Source: Brasilonema sennae CENA114 (lineage in GTDB: Bacteria > Cyanobacteriota > Cyanobacteriia > Cyanobacteriales > Nostocaceae). From it: DNA of 64,000 nt. Below, one piece after another: positions 42,503 through 50,978 of this stretch. Location: the NCBI RefSeq assembly GCF_006968745.1, contig NZ_CP030119.1, positions 1 through 64,000 of the forward strand, written 5' to 3'. Positions within the stretch are counted from its first letter, which is position 1, and each line of letters opens with the position of its first letter. The notes beneath the pieces were generated by a model. It worked only from the letters and a program-made list of their open reading frames with translations. It did no database searches and was not told the DNA's origin. The position numbers were made by a program, and so were the translations under genes.

Positions 42503-42916
42503 TCATGCGACACCTGCAACTGTTGTGCTAGTTGGTTTATATGCTTCATTACGTTCAATCCTCTTAATGACTGCTTGAACAATTAAGTTGTTTTTTTCTT
42601 CATTAGATATATGCTTTGTCAAAAAGTCATAAAGGCTTACGTCATTGACTTTTTGCAAATAAGCATCTAAGCCACCAGCAGGAATCACCTGTTGTAAGTA
42701 TTCTTTACACGTCAACCGTCGAATCTTGATAGCAACGTAGAAAATATCAGCAATTTCAACTGCTGCTGCATCAAAATATCCGCCTCGCTTACGAGGCTTA
42801 ACTATCCCTGCGTAAGGATACCACCGTTGTAAAGCAGCAATCGAAATCCCGTATCTTTCGGCAAGTGTTTTTTGGGTGTAGAGAACGTTTTCACATAGCA
42901 TCAAACTCAATTCCAA
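42503..42916 (-). CDS. HTH DNA-binding protein heading the transfer-like block
   Basis: 137 residues. Near the start TQKTLAERYGISIAALQRWY is a MerR/transposon-type helix-turn-helix, followed by a basic wing-like RKRGGYFDAAAVEIAD. The C-terminal half is helical (LTCKEYLQQVIPAGGLDAYL, EEKNNLIVQAVIKRI) and could dimerise. It is the first gene of the minus-strand run and overlaps the next gene by 47 bp. It may regulate the block through the upstream inverted repeat at 42972-42992. Family not named with confidence. Confidence 0.6.
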   Translation of the reverse strand: MELSLMLCENVLYTQKTLAERYGISIAALQRWYPYAGIVKPRKRGGYFDAAAVEIADIFYVAIKIRRLTCKEYLQQVIPAGGLDAYLQKVNDVSLYDFLTKHISNEEKNNLIVQAVIKRIERNEAYKPTSTTVAGVA

Positions 42917-43302
42917 CTGAAAGGTAACATCAATTTCAAGACAATTAAACTAAGTTCTTGCTAAAGAAAGTGTGAATCCAATAATGATTCACAAGTCCTA
43001 TCACTTTAGTACAAGTTTCATTCAACTAAAACACAATGCAAATTCAGCCAATCTCCTACTCAACTTCACATTTGTTAGGTTACATACTGCCTATGGAGAA
43101 TGCAAGCACATTTGTATATGTAACTTGAAGAAAAGAGAAGTATGATTGATAAGGTAAGAAAGTACTCAAACAGAAACATAGAGCGAAAAGTCAATTTTTT
43201 TGTGAATAATGAATGATTTTATGGTAGTTTTTGTGTCAGAATACAATCCTTGACTTTTCTTGATTTTTTCAGTCAAAATAACTATAATTATGACCAAATC
43301 AA
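42917..43302. promoter_or_regulatory. Divergent promoter region with inverted repeat
   Basis: 386 bp without a gene between the HTH gene and the methyltransferase. GTGAATC at 42972-42978 pairs with GATTCAC at 42986-42992, about 55 bp upstream of the HTH gene start, and is a candidate operator. Both divergent promoters must lie here. Confidence 0.4.
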
Positions 43303-44460
43303 ATGAAGCTTGAGAAAACAGTAGCAGACTTTTTTGCAGGGATTGGCCTCGTTACAATGGGGCTAATTAAGCAAGGATGGCAAGTAAAATATGCTCTTGA
43401 CTACAGCGACGAGAAACGCCAAATGTACCAGAATGCTTTTGGAGTCGGACACTATCACTGTAAAGATATCAGAGAAATAAGTGGAACTGAAGTGCCTAAA
43501 GTAACCTTAGCTCATGCCTCTTTTCCATGTACTAACATCTCTGTTGCAGGTTCTAGAAGTGGGTTGCACTCTGGAGAATCATCTACATTCTGGGACTTTG
43601 TCCGATTCCTACATGAAATGGGGGAACTGAGGGAAATAGGTAAACCTCCTTTAATTCTTATTGAAAATGTGGAAGGTTTCCTAACTTCTGGGCGTGGAGA
43701 AGATTTAATCGTTGCGTTAAAAGCTTTAAATAATCTTGGTTATGCAGTTGATATTTTCATCATCGACGCTGCCCATTTTGTTCCGCAAAGCAGGGTACGT
43801 TTATTTATTATAGGTAATCTGTTTAGTTTCTCACAAACTTATGATGAGATTGAACGGATTATGAGTCAGCAAAAAGGTGCAAGACCTCAAAAAGTTAAAG
43901 ATTTTATTGCTTCTAATCCAACAATCAAATGGAGCCTTCGCAATCTACCAGACTTACCCCAAAGAACAACCAACCTAGCTGATATTGTTGATGAAAGTGA
44001 GGAATGGTGGGTAAAAGAACGAACAGAGTATTTGTTCAATCAGATGTTTGAACGTCATAAATCCCAAATTCGTTTAATGATGCAAAATGAATATTGGTCA
44101 TACGGAACCGTCTTTCGACGCATGAGAATGCGTTCTGGGATTAAACAATCAACCGCAGAACTAAGAACCGATGGAATTGCTGGATGTTTACGAACTCCGA
44201 AGGGAGGAAGTGCTCGTCAGATTATTGTAAGGGCAGGTTTTGGACGTTTTGATGCTAGGTTAATTAATGCTTGTGAAAGTGCCCGTCTCATGGGGGCATC
44301 GGAGTATTTGATTCCTCAAAATATTTCACTCAATAATATACTTTTTGGCTTTGGTGATGCTGTTTGTGTTCCAGTCATCGAATGGATTGCTGCGAATTAT
44401 CTTAATCCATTATTTAATGAATTAAATAGCATGATAAAAGCTTCGCAAAGAGCTGCTTAA
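43303..44460 (+). CDS. DNA cytosine-5 methyltransferase
   Basis: 385 residues with the ordered C5-MTase motifs: I DFFAGIGLVTMG (FAGIG at 11-15), IV ASFPCTNIS with catalytic Cys76, VI ILIENVEGF (Glu121-Asn122-Val123), VIII PQSRVRLFIIG (Gln162), then a target-recognition region and motifs IX-X near the end (ARLINACESARLMGASEY, GFGDAVCVPVIEWIA). It uses S-adenosylmethionine to methylate the C5 of a cytosine. The recognition site cannot be read from sequence. It ends 4 bp into a convergent gene that has nuclease motifs, so it is probably the protective half of a type II restriction-modification pair. Confidence 0.93.
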   Translation: MKLEKTVADFFAGIGLVTMGLIKQGWQVKYALDYSDEKRQMYQNAFGVGHYHCKDIREISGTEVPKVTLAHASFPCTNISVAGSRSGLHSGESSTFWDFVRFLHEMGELREIGKPPLILIENVEGFLTSGRGEDLIVALKALNNLGYAVDIFIIDAAHFVPQSRVRLFIIGNLFSFSQTYDEIERIMSQQKGARPQKVKDFIASNPTIKWSLRNLPDLPQRTTNLADIVDESEEWWVKERTEYLFNQMFERHKSQIRLMMQNEYWSYGTVFRRMRMRSGIKQSTAELRTDGIAGCLRTPKGGSARQIIVRAGFGRFDARLINACESARLMGASEYLIPQNISLNNILFGFGDAVCVPVIEWIAANYLNPLFNELNSMIKASQRAA

Positions 44461-44984
44461 TTGGTCATAGGAAATGTAAGCATACCATCCTTAATACTCA
44501 TAACGACTCGACCATGTACTTTCACTGTACTGTTGCTGATATTTTTGCGGTATCGACGTAAGAATTCTTGAGTGCCATAGCGTTCTTCCAAACCAGGTAA
44601 CCAACTTCGGAAAATTTCTGATAGGAAATCTCCTCCAAGTTGGCGAACTGTAACGTTTCTGTAGTCTCGACTGTAGGACACAAATAAATGGTCTACAGTC
44701 ATATCCTTCAAAAGCTTACCGCGACCTGTTCTCAGATGATACTGGTACTCAAAGGCGTTACCATCAATACTAGATTTTACCTCGTAATTACTAAGGTCGG
44801 CTCCATAGCTACCAGTACCTGTATCTCCAGTAAGTATTGCACCAAACAACTCCCAAAGTTGTGGCGAAATGCTTCCTGGTATTCGTATGTTGTATTCTCT
44901 GAGTAGGCTAATCAGTTCTTCGTTGTAAATGAATTTTCTGTAGAAATCATATGCTTGTTGTATCCTCAGTTGGGTCATAGCCAA
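44457..44984 (-). CDS. Probable type II restriction endonuclease
   Basis: 175 residues, convergent with the C5 methyltransferase and overlapping it by 4 bp. The segment GSYGADLSNYEVKSSIDG gives a PD-(D/E)XK nuclease core: Asp63, Glu68, Lys70. Two further features, a central LFVSYSRDY strand and a basic C-terminal helix (LRRYRKNISNSTVKVHGRVV), are consistent with a small restriction enzyme. The start may be Met3 (MTQLRIQQAY). Pairing with a solitary C5 methyltransferase is the strongest evidence for the role; specificity is unknown. Confidence 0.7.
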   Translation of the reverse strand: MAMTQLRIQQAYDFYRKFIYNEELISLLREYNIRIPGSISPQLWELFGAILTGDTGTGSYGADLSNYEVKSSIDGNAFEYQYHLRTGRGKLLKDMTVDHLFVSYSRDYRNVTVRQLGGDFLSEIFRSWLPGLEERYGTQEFLRRYRKNISNSTVKVHGRVVMSIKDGMLTFPMTN

Positions 44985-45174
44985 AAGTCAAGTATGACAA
45001 AAGCAGTTGTGCATAAGTGGGCTGTACCCGCTTACTTGGCTGCTTCCTTTTCAATACCCTATGACGTTTGGTATCAAAACTGCAATTATTTCTGTTGGAA
45101 GTGATCGCTGTCAGACGCTAAATTGTGTTGGTGAAATTCGCGCAATTCTAACTTCATCTGTTTAAATCTATGAC

Positions 45175-45711
45175 TTATGCTGAAATTTTTTCAACAGAAA
45201 CTTGATGCATAATTTGCTCTTTTAACGAATCTGCTGCAACTGCTGCAATTGTTTCCCAATCTTCTTGTTTCAACAACACCCCAAGCAGCTCGCGCAGTAT
45301 TTCTCGGCTAGAGATAAACTCTTGGCTATAAAGTTCATCTGTTCCCAAAACAACAAGTATGTGTTCTCTGACTTCTGGTGTAGGTAGCCTTAATCGTTGA
45401 AGTAGTCTCTCTCTTGCAGTTTTTACCGCAATTTTCGTAGCTGTTCCTAAATTCCAATTATTCAGCAATAGCCGCACTTCTCGATTAAGAGAAATACGTA
45501 ACGTTGTTAAACGTCCCAAAAGTTCGAGGTTCAGCATTAGGTCGCCAAACCCAGAACCCCAATCCAATCCAGCACCAATGTTACCACCTACTTTATCCTC
45601 AGCAACGACCGCTTTTCGCAACCATTCTTCATCAAACAATAAATCCATCGGATTTACTGCGTTTTCTTGACTAAAGGTGCTTTGATTGTAATTAGGTTCT
45701 TGCTGACTCAT
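45175..45711 (-). CDS. Hypothetical protein
   Basis: 178 residues, no recognised family. A polar head (NYNQSTFSQENAVNPMD) is followed by a mostly helical protein (GDLMLNLELLGRLTTLRISL, NREVRLLLNNWNLGTATKIA, REILRELLGVLLKQEDWETI). No membrane span, signal or catalytic motif is visible. It lies between the nuclease and an XRE regulator on the same strand, each separated by about 200 bp, so it may be transcribed alone. A HIP1-containing gap follows at 45840-45870. Confidence 0.5.
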   Translation of the reverse strand: MSQQEPNYNQSTFSQENAVNPMDLLFDEEWLRKAVVAEDKVGGNIGAGLDWGSGFGDLMLNLELLGRLTTLRISLNREVRLLLNNWNLGTATKIAVKTARERLLQRLRLPTPEVREHILVVLGTDELYSQEFISSREILRELLGVLLKQEDWETIAAVAADSLKEQIMHQVSVEKISA

Positions 45712-45926
45712 TCACTTACCGTTACATAAATCTTGCTCAAGTTTAGTCAATGCTAATCAAAGCTATTCAACCATGTCCTGCACTAACTCTTGCTCAAAAG
45801 TAATTTCCTCCGAAGTCTTGTTAATGATGACCACCTCATTTATGGTGCAAGGGCGATCGCCTGACCAATACGTTTGAGAAAGCGTTTCAGTGCGGGTTAA
45901 TTTGATACTTGAGTAACTCTATTTAT

Positions 45927-46358
45927 TTATGCTGATTCTCCAATCTTACTCAGGTATACTACTCGATATATAGCTTTAGTTGTTTTGCCAGAATCACCAG
46001 ACGAGTGGTCAGTACTAGTTTTTTCCATTGATTGCTCAATATCATCTACTGACGTTGGACAATCACCATTGCCATCAAAAGTATAGTCCAGTAAGTCGCC
46101 AGGAGTAATAATTCGGTTTTCTCCCCTAGCATGATAAGCCTTTGTTAGGCCATTACATAAGTTATTGAGGACTCTGCCGCTAATCTGTTCAATCTCATCA
46201 GCATTTTTGAGCTTTGAAATGGAGGTTGGATGAATACCTGAAAGCTCAGCAAGTTCCTTATTCGTAATTTTCTTCTCTGCCATCAGCATCCTTAACCGCC
46301 AACGAATCATGTTTTGAGAGTATGTCCTTGTTTTACTTACTCTCATAGTTTCCTCCAC
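45927..46358 (-). CDS. XRE-family regulator
   Basis: 143 residues. The helix-turn-helix lies in KKITNKELAELSGIHPTSIS (about 29-48) within an N-terminal Cro/CI-type domain (MIRWRLRMLMAEKK ... VLNNLCNGLTKAY). The C-terminal half is Ser/Thr-rich and unstructured in appearance, ending TKAIYRVVYLSKIG. It is divergent from the gene at 46509, and the intervening DNA holds a palindrome that is a good candidate for its operator, so it probably autoregulates. A lysogeny-like or R-M controller role is possible but not shown. Confidence 0.8.
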   Translation of the reverse strand: MEETMRVSKTRTYSQNMIRWRLRMLMAEKKITNKELAELSGIHPTSISKLKNADEIEQISGRVLNNLCNGLTKAYHARGENRIITPGDLLDYTFDGNGDCPTSVDDIEQSMEKTSTDHSSGDSGKTTKAIYRVVYLSKIGESA

Positions 46359-46364
46359 GAATGC

Positions 46365-46469
46365 ATTTATAGCTAGCTTGCTTTTAAAGCTATATTTTAC
46401 ACTCCTTAATAGCTTCCTCGAGTATTTAATTGCTTACTATTATATTATATAGCGAGCTTGCTATATAAT
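46365..46469. promoter_or_regulatory. Divergent operator region with 26-bp palindrome
   Basis: ATTATATAGC (46444-46453) and its exact complement GCTATATAAT (46460-46469) flank GAGCTT. A related sequence, TAGCTAGCTTGCTTTTAAAG, lies at about 46371-46390 next to the XRE gene start. Two similar sites flanking the divergent promoters fit control by the adjacent regulator. Confidence 0.6.
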
Positions 46470-46508
46470 TGACAGTAAACAAAGGCGCTCATCACCCGTA
46501 AGGTCTTT

Positions 46509-47096
46509 ATGAAAAACTGCGAAATCCTACAAAGTCTACCTAAAGAAGGTTTAAAACCCAGGCAATTTCTACGCCACTGCTTCGGTATAGCCTCACTCAG
46601 CCCCCCGGAACTTCTCGAAGAAGAAACAGATTCTCAATACCGCAGAAAATGTATCAGCGTATTATGTGCAGTTTTTGACGTACAAAGACCAACAGTTCGC
46701 AAGTGGGGAAGTGACCTCAATTTTGATGGGATACCCAACTACTGCAAATTTGCACTTGCTTACATTCACGCTGCCGAAATTGTGCCAAAAGAGCTAAAGA
46801 GTATCCTGCAAGGAGAATACAGCGCACCACTCGTAGATGCTCAAACGTTTCTAGAAAAAATACTCCTCTACGGATTAACCGAACAGCAAGTACTGCAAAC
46901 TGTTTCCCATGCTAACTTTCGCGCTACTTGTGTCAAAACCCTCACGCAAGTATTACATATCGGCACTAAGTCAGTTCAAGACTGGGGTCAAGATATGTCG
47001 TTTCGTAAAATGCCCACAATTCACAAACACACCTTGGGTTATGCCCTGGCTGCTATCTCTAAATCATCAAAAGCTTGGGACAAACAAGCAGCTTGA
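46509..47096 (+). CDS. Hypothetical protein with internal duplication
   Basis: 195 residues made of two similar halves. FLRHCFG ... YRRKCISVLCAVFDVQRPTV then RKWGSDLNFDGIPNYCKFAL and AYIHAA matches FLEKILLYG ... FRATCVKTLTQVLHIGTKSV then QDWGQDMSFRKMPTIHKHTL and GYALAA. Each half resembles a helix-turn-helix-like unit (V..W..D......P......L.Y...A). It may be a DNA-binding protein with two recognition modules. It is divergent from the XRE regulator and is likely its target. Confidence 0.6.
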   Translation: MKNCEILQSLPKEGLKPRQFLRHCFGIASLSPPELLEEETDSQYRRKCISVLCAVFDVQRPTVRKWGSDLNFDGIPNYCKFALAYIHAAEIVPKELKSILQGEYSAPLVDAQTFLEKILLYGLTEQQVLQTVSHANFRATCVKTLTQVLHIGTKSVQDWGQDMSFRKMPTIHKHTLGYALAAISKSSKAWDKQAA

Positions 47097-47122
47097 ATTA
47101 TTCGCGTTGACTCAAATTGGTG

Positions 47123-47159
47123 AGGCGATCGCCATTCCGCCAAGAACTTGCGATCGCCT
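47123..47159. repeat. HIP1 inverted repeat hairpin
   Basis: AGGCGATCGC (47123-47132) and GCGATCGCCT (47150-47159) form a perfect 10-bp stem around a 17-bp loop, containing two HIP1 octamers. It separates two genes and supports the ATG at 47195, rather than the upstream GTG at 47117, as the next start. Confidence 0.55.
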
Positions 47160-47194
47160 TCCTCAATAAAACCCAAAAATGGGAACTAAATAAT

Positions 47195-48730
47195 ATGATG
47201 CCACAACAAGCAATAATCGCAGATGATTATCAAGCTTTCGCCCAACAAGAATTGGAAAGATACATTGAAGCCCAAGCCGAAGAGATCGCCCCGGAAGTAA
47301 ATTTCTCTTTCCAAGCGCTACCAATTGCCACTGAGACCATCCTACGTCACGCTAGATCTCTGGCTGTTGAGAAACAAAAGCGGTCGCGCACAGAGTACAA
47401 AAAGCTGTTATCTGAGCATGGTTGGCTCTTAGAAGACAAGAAATACCTCAAGGTGGCTGCTGCATTTGGTTCTTTCTCGCCCCAAGATTTAGCACAAATC
47501 GAGCCAGATACTATCTTTCTGCTAGCAAAGAACAGCAAGAAGTACCAGCCTGTTATTGACCAATTGCAGGACTTGAGCTTACGTACTCAGCAGGTGGTTA
47601 GAGAACTCATAAAGCAGCAGCGCAAACCGAGAGAGCCAAAGTCTGAGAAACCGAGTATTTGGCGACGAACGAAAAATGGTGGACGCTACTGTCAAATTCC
47701 GCCCATTCACGAGCAAGATGAGCGCACTGGCGTCACCTTACAGCAGATGATGGATTGTGAGGGATTGACGGCACAGCAAATCGTGGCAGAAGCGATTTCA
47801 CTGAGGCAGGCATACAAAACTGGACAGCTGGTATTGGTTGATGATGCATCCTTTTTGGAATATCAACTCCAAAGTCCAACTTGTGAGATGAACAGCAACC
47901 AAATAGATGAGGTAGGAACGGACAACATTGAACTAAGTGAAAACACGAATTGTGCTGTTGTAGAGCAATTTGTTTCAAAACCCACCAATTCAGATAATTT
48001 TGGACAAGTCCAAGTACAGGAGCATCCAACAGCAGAAAATACTGAAGTACCGCTGTTGAATGATGTACCAACAGAACAGTACGACCAAGATCAGTGGCAC
48101 TCTTTAGCTACAAGATTACAACTCCTACTAGCACTTCCTATTCCTTACAACAGAAAAGATGCACGCACAGCAGATGATTTAGTTGCTGTTGTTACTGGCA
48201 GATTGAGTAAAGAGCATTATGCTTGGTTTGACAATCTTCCCAAGTTGCTAGCACAAGCTGCATCAATAAACCCAGAAGAATTGGAGTGGGTTGATAGCGT
48301 ACTACGTGCCAAAGCATTAGCGGTGATAGGATTTGAAGTAAATTCGATTGTGGAGGTTATTAGCGCTCGCCATAACTACCAGCTCTGTACTGGCACGGTA
48401 GTAAATTTATCTGGTCCTGCTAACACTCCAATTGAAGTAAGGTTAGGCGGGAAAAGAAAGTACTTCCACCACAGTGAGTTGAGGTTGATTTCCAGCACAG
48501 GTGATAGTAGCCCAAGATCAGACAATTTAGAACTTAACCCAACTCCAACTGAAGAACTAGCACTCAAGGTGCGAGTGGGAGATAAAGTTAACTGGGCTAA
48601 TTGTCCTGCCCACCTTATTAACTGGCAGCCATTTTTGATTACTAGCATTGAGGATGACCAAGCAATGCTAGATATTTATACGCATCCAGTGCCACTGGCT
48701 CAATTGCAGCTTTGCTCAACTCAAAACTGA
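47195..48730 (+). CDS. Hypothetical protein, helical head and beta-rich tail
   Basis: About 511 residues from ATG 47195 (a second ATG follows directly); the frame could extend to 47117, but that part contains a repeat hairpin. Residues 1-180 are helical and charged (YQAFAQQELERYIEAQAEEI; KQKRSRTEYKKLLSEHGWLL), then RTKNGGRYCQIPPIHEQ. The middle is polar and Gln/Glu-rich. The final 200 residues hold two similar beta-type modules: VIGFEVNSIVEVISARHNYQ with VNLSGPANTPIEVRLGGK, and LKVRVGDKVNWANCPAHLIN, which look like small SH3-like or DUF-type domains. No named family. Likely in an operon with the preceding gene. Confidence 0.55.
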   Translation: MMPQQAIIADDYQAFAQQELERYIEAQAEEIAPEVNFSFQALPIATETILRHARSLAVEKQKRSRTEYKKLLSEHGWLLEDKKYLKVAAAFGSFSPQDLAQIEPDTIFLLAKNSKKYQPVIDQLQDLSLRTQQVVRELIKQQRKPREPKSEKPSIWRRTKNGGRYCQIPPIHEQDERTGVTLQQMMDCEGLTAQQIVAEAISLRQAYKTGQLVLVDDASFLEYQLQSPTCEMNSNQIDEVGTDNIELSENTNCAVVEQFVSKPTNSDNFGQVQVQEHPTAENTEVPLLNDVPTEQYDQDQWHSLATRLQLLLALPIPYNRKDARTADDLVAVVTGRLSKEHYAWFDNLPKLLAQAASINPEELEWVDSVLRAKALAVIGFEVNSIVEVISARHNYQLCTGTVVNLSGPANTPIEVRLGGKRKYFHHSELRLISSTGDSSPRSDNLELNPTPTEELALKVRVGDKVNWANCPAHLINWQPFLITSIEDDQAMLDIYTHPVPLAQLQLCSTQN

Positions 48731-49414
48731 AATTTTGATGGCTCTTTGAGTGCAGTTCATAAATCTTTGACGATGGACTTTACTATTCATTAAAAACTTG
48801 CAATTACGCGTTGCTCCAAACGCGAGTACGTGTCCCATAAGCGCAAAGTGCCCCCACTAGGCGTACACGCAGCGTGTCTGCAGAACTTACGGGACGATCC
48901 GCGAGTGCGTGTCCTCTGCCTCCTGCACAGGAGCTACGAATTGCACGCAGGTGTCCGTAAAGACATAATATCCGCCCTTTTAGTCAGAGCATAGAAAAAT
49001 AAATTGTGCTCGCACCCCTAACTTTCAGTCAATCACTATACTGAATGATAATTAGTCAAATTACTACTGCTTTTATTACGGTTTTTACTACTAATACAAT
49101 TGTTCTGATTGGATCAAAAAACTATTAAAATACAAACTATGAGAATACAATGTCATCGGGTGCTACAGTCTGACATTGTCTGAGTTAATTTCGGCTGAAT
49201 TCAAAGAAATTTAGTTGCAAAAGCAGCTTAATGTATTCTCTGAAGACGAGTATGCTGCATTTTTGAATATTTTACATCGAGAAGCTGTGTATATGTAATA
49301 CCAGCAAGTTTTTCTGTCAAACAAATTTTATTTTCAATCAGGGTGAACTCTTGCAAAAAATTTACCATTGCGCCGCGTTACAAATACCCTAATTCTGTAA
49401 AGGTAAAATTATAG
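48731..49414. other. Gene-free gap with dispersed repeats before CBASS
   Basis: 684 bp. Roughly 48805-48965 is GC-rich repeat sequence (CGCGTTGCTCCAAACGCGAG and similar palindromes, with the CCCGTAAG type of string). From 48970 to 49414 it is AT-rich and presumably carries the promoter of the CBASS operon. No conserved frame seen. Confidence 0.4.
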
Positions 49415-50503
49415 ATGTTTCCACTCATCACACACTTTGAAGAACTGCTTAAGAACATCCAACCACCTCAAGAACGACTTGAAGCAGCACGGGATTTGCC
49501 ACCATTAGTTCGTGATTACATCGCTGAAAGCAAAGAATTTCCTACGGTTTCACCCGATAGTCGTCTGGCAGGTTCCTACGCCCAACAAATGGCAGTGGGT
49601 GATGTTAAAGACGTAGATACCCTGATTCGCATCCCTGGCAATCCAAAAGCAAATGAACCAAAAGCAAAGCAATTAATTCAAGACATGAAAAAGCTGCTTG
49701 ATAGCTTACCAGAAGCTTTGGGCTATGAAGGGTATGCAGAAGCGGAAATAGAGGTCGAACGGGCACGCCGATCCGTCCATGTCTACTTCAAAGACAAAGA
49801 TTTTCACTTAGACTTTGTTCCTTGCATTGCACCGGATGGATTTGAGAATGTGTTGTATGTCCCTGATCGAGGGTTTAACAAGTGGATAGCATCTCACCCA
49901 ATTGGATACATTAAACTACTTAACGATTTACAGAAGCAGTACGACAATAAAGTTAAGCCTCTAGGAAAGTTGCTAAAGCATTTCCGTGACTATCAGATGA
50001 AAACCCGCAAGCCTAAGAGCTACTGGCTTGGTGCCCTCCTAGTTTATCACATTCAAGAAGGCAATTTGGACATGACACAACCATTGGCAGTCCCGTTTTA
50101 CACCCTTTTGAATGAAATCTACTGTCAGTACGATCACTTGCTGTCTACTAGCAGTGATGCAACCCCAAATATCCTCGACCCCATGCTAGATCACAACATT
50201 TCCTGGAACTGGAGCCGCACCTATTTTGAAACCTTCATGAGACGGATTAACGAGGGACGGAATTGGGCAGCCAAAGCCCTAGAGACTGATGATCGAGAGA
50301 AGGCGATTGAATACTGGCAAAAAATTTTCGGAGAAGAATATTTTCCATCAGACGTAGAAACAACTGTTTCCCGATTAGCTACAAAAGGTTTACCTGGCAA
50401 ATCTTACGTCAGCTCTACAGGTTTGATTGTGTCAAGTCAGCCTGCTTCCGGGATCTACACCTCCACTATTGCAACTAAGTTTCATGGGACTGAGCAAAGC
50501 TGA
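49415..50503 (+). CDS. CBASS CD-NTase (cGAS/DncV-like nucleotidyltransferase)
   Basis: 362 residues. The nucleotidyltransferase signature is GSYAQQMAVGDVKDVDTLI: Gly53-Ser54, then Asp66-x-Asp68, with the third metal-binding acid Asp133 in HLDFVP. These are the catalytic residues that make cyclic oligonucleotides upon phage infection. The length and the helical C-terminal half are normal for CD-NTases. It is first in a three-gene operon with an E2-like protein and a SAVED effector. The C-terminus ends FHGTEQS rather than with the bare glycine favoured for E2-dependent attachment. The next gene starts within its last codons. Confidence 0.92.
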   Translation: MFPLITHFEELLKNIQPPQERLEAARDLPPLVRDYIAESKEFPTVSPDSRLAGSYAQQMAVGDVKDVDTLIRIPGNPKANEPKAKQLIQDMKKLLDSLPEALGYEGYAEAEIEVERARRSVHVYFKDKDFHLDFVPCIAPDGFENVLYVPDRGFNKWIASHPIGYIKLLNDLQKQYDNKVKPLGKLLKHFRDYQMKTRKPKSYWLGALLVYHIQEGNLDMTQPLAVPFYTLLNEIYCQYDHLLSTSSDATPNILDPMLDHNISWNWSRTYFETFMRRINEGRNWAAKALETDDREKAIEYWQKIFGEEYFPSDVETTVSRLATKGLPGKSYVSSTGLIVSSQPASGIYTSTIATKFHGTEQS

Positions 50504-50936
50504 ATTTCTTCTACTGAAACCTGCCATCAACCTAGGACTACAGAACCTGCACATACTGCGCCGATTTCCTGGGTTTGTTTACAAGCGAGAGCTTGGGGTA
50601 GCTATATGGCGAGGTACGCTTCAACCTCGCCAGTTATCGCCAAAATATCGGGTAGCAGTGCGCTATAAGTTAAGCTCTCATCCAACTGTTAATGTTATAT
50701 CGCCTGCCCTAGTCTCAAGAACTCCCCATCTTTGGAATGATGGAAGTTTATGTCTCTACTACCCTAAAGAAAAACCGTGGCAAGCAGACATGCTCATTGC
50801 ACAAACCATTATTCCTTGGACTGCACTATGGCTCTACTATTATGAATTGTGGTTAGATACCGGGAGATGGCTTGGTCCATCGTCACATGCTTCAGACCCA
50901 AAACTGCTGAACGGGAGCGCTAATTCCGTCTCTTGA
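50484..50936 (+). CDS. CBASS E2-like conjugating protein
   Basis: About 150 residues from ATG 50484, which overlaps the CD-NTase end by 20 bp (an upstream frame start at 50427 would give 169 residues). The E2-like core is visible: a strand and basic helix region (YRVAVRYKLSSHPTVNVISP), then HLWNDGSLCLYYPKE with the catalytic cysteine Cys90 and preceding His82, then a helix with WTALWLYYYELWLDTGRWLG. This is the E2-only protein of short type II CBASS, thought to attach the CD-NTase to targets and prime it. No E1 domain and no JAB peptidase (Cap3) gene follow. Confidence 0.85.
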   Translation: MGLSKAEFLLLKPAINLGLQNLHILRRFPGFVYKRELGVAIWRGTLQPRQLSPKYRVAVRYKLSSHPTVNVISPALVSRTPHLWNDGSLCLYYPKEKPWQADMLIAQTIIPWTALWLYYYELWLDTGRWLGPSSHASDPKLLNGSANSVS

Positions 50937-50978
50937 TAGTTCTATCCTAAGGTCATCTATCGAATAATAGTAAACCAC

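Larger units (their letters stand above)
40855..42549 (-). pseudogene. Hypothetical gene interrupted by IS630-type element
   Basis: Exon-like pieces 42549-42120 and 41047-40855 are one gene. The first begins MKHINQLAQQLQVSHDVVRT (HTH-like) and continues through EEAARHLLEMRDQK to FHGGTDVD; the second continues SSSNKGITGYEQAQERIQTR to the end at PKTEPSPKK. Removing the IS and one TA gives GTDVDSSSNKG in frame, about 208 residues in all. The intact protein would be a HTH-containing plasmid protein, overlapping the upstream HTH gene by 47 bp and coupled to the small membrane genes downstream. The insertion presumably also reduces expression of the downstream transfer-like genes. Confidence 0.8.
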
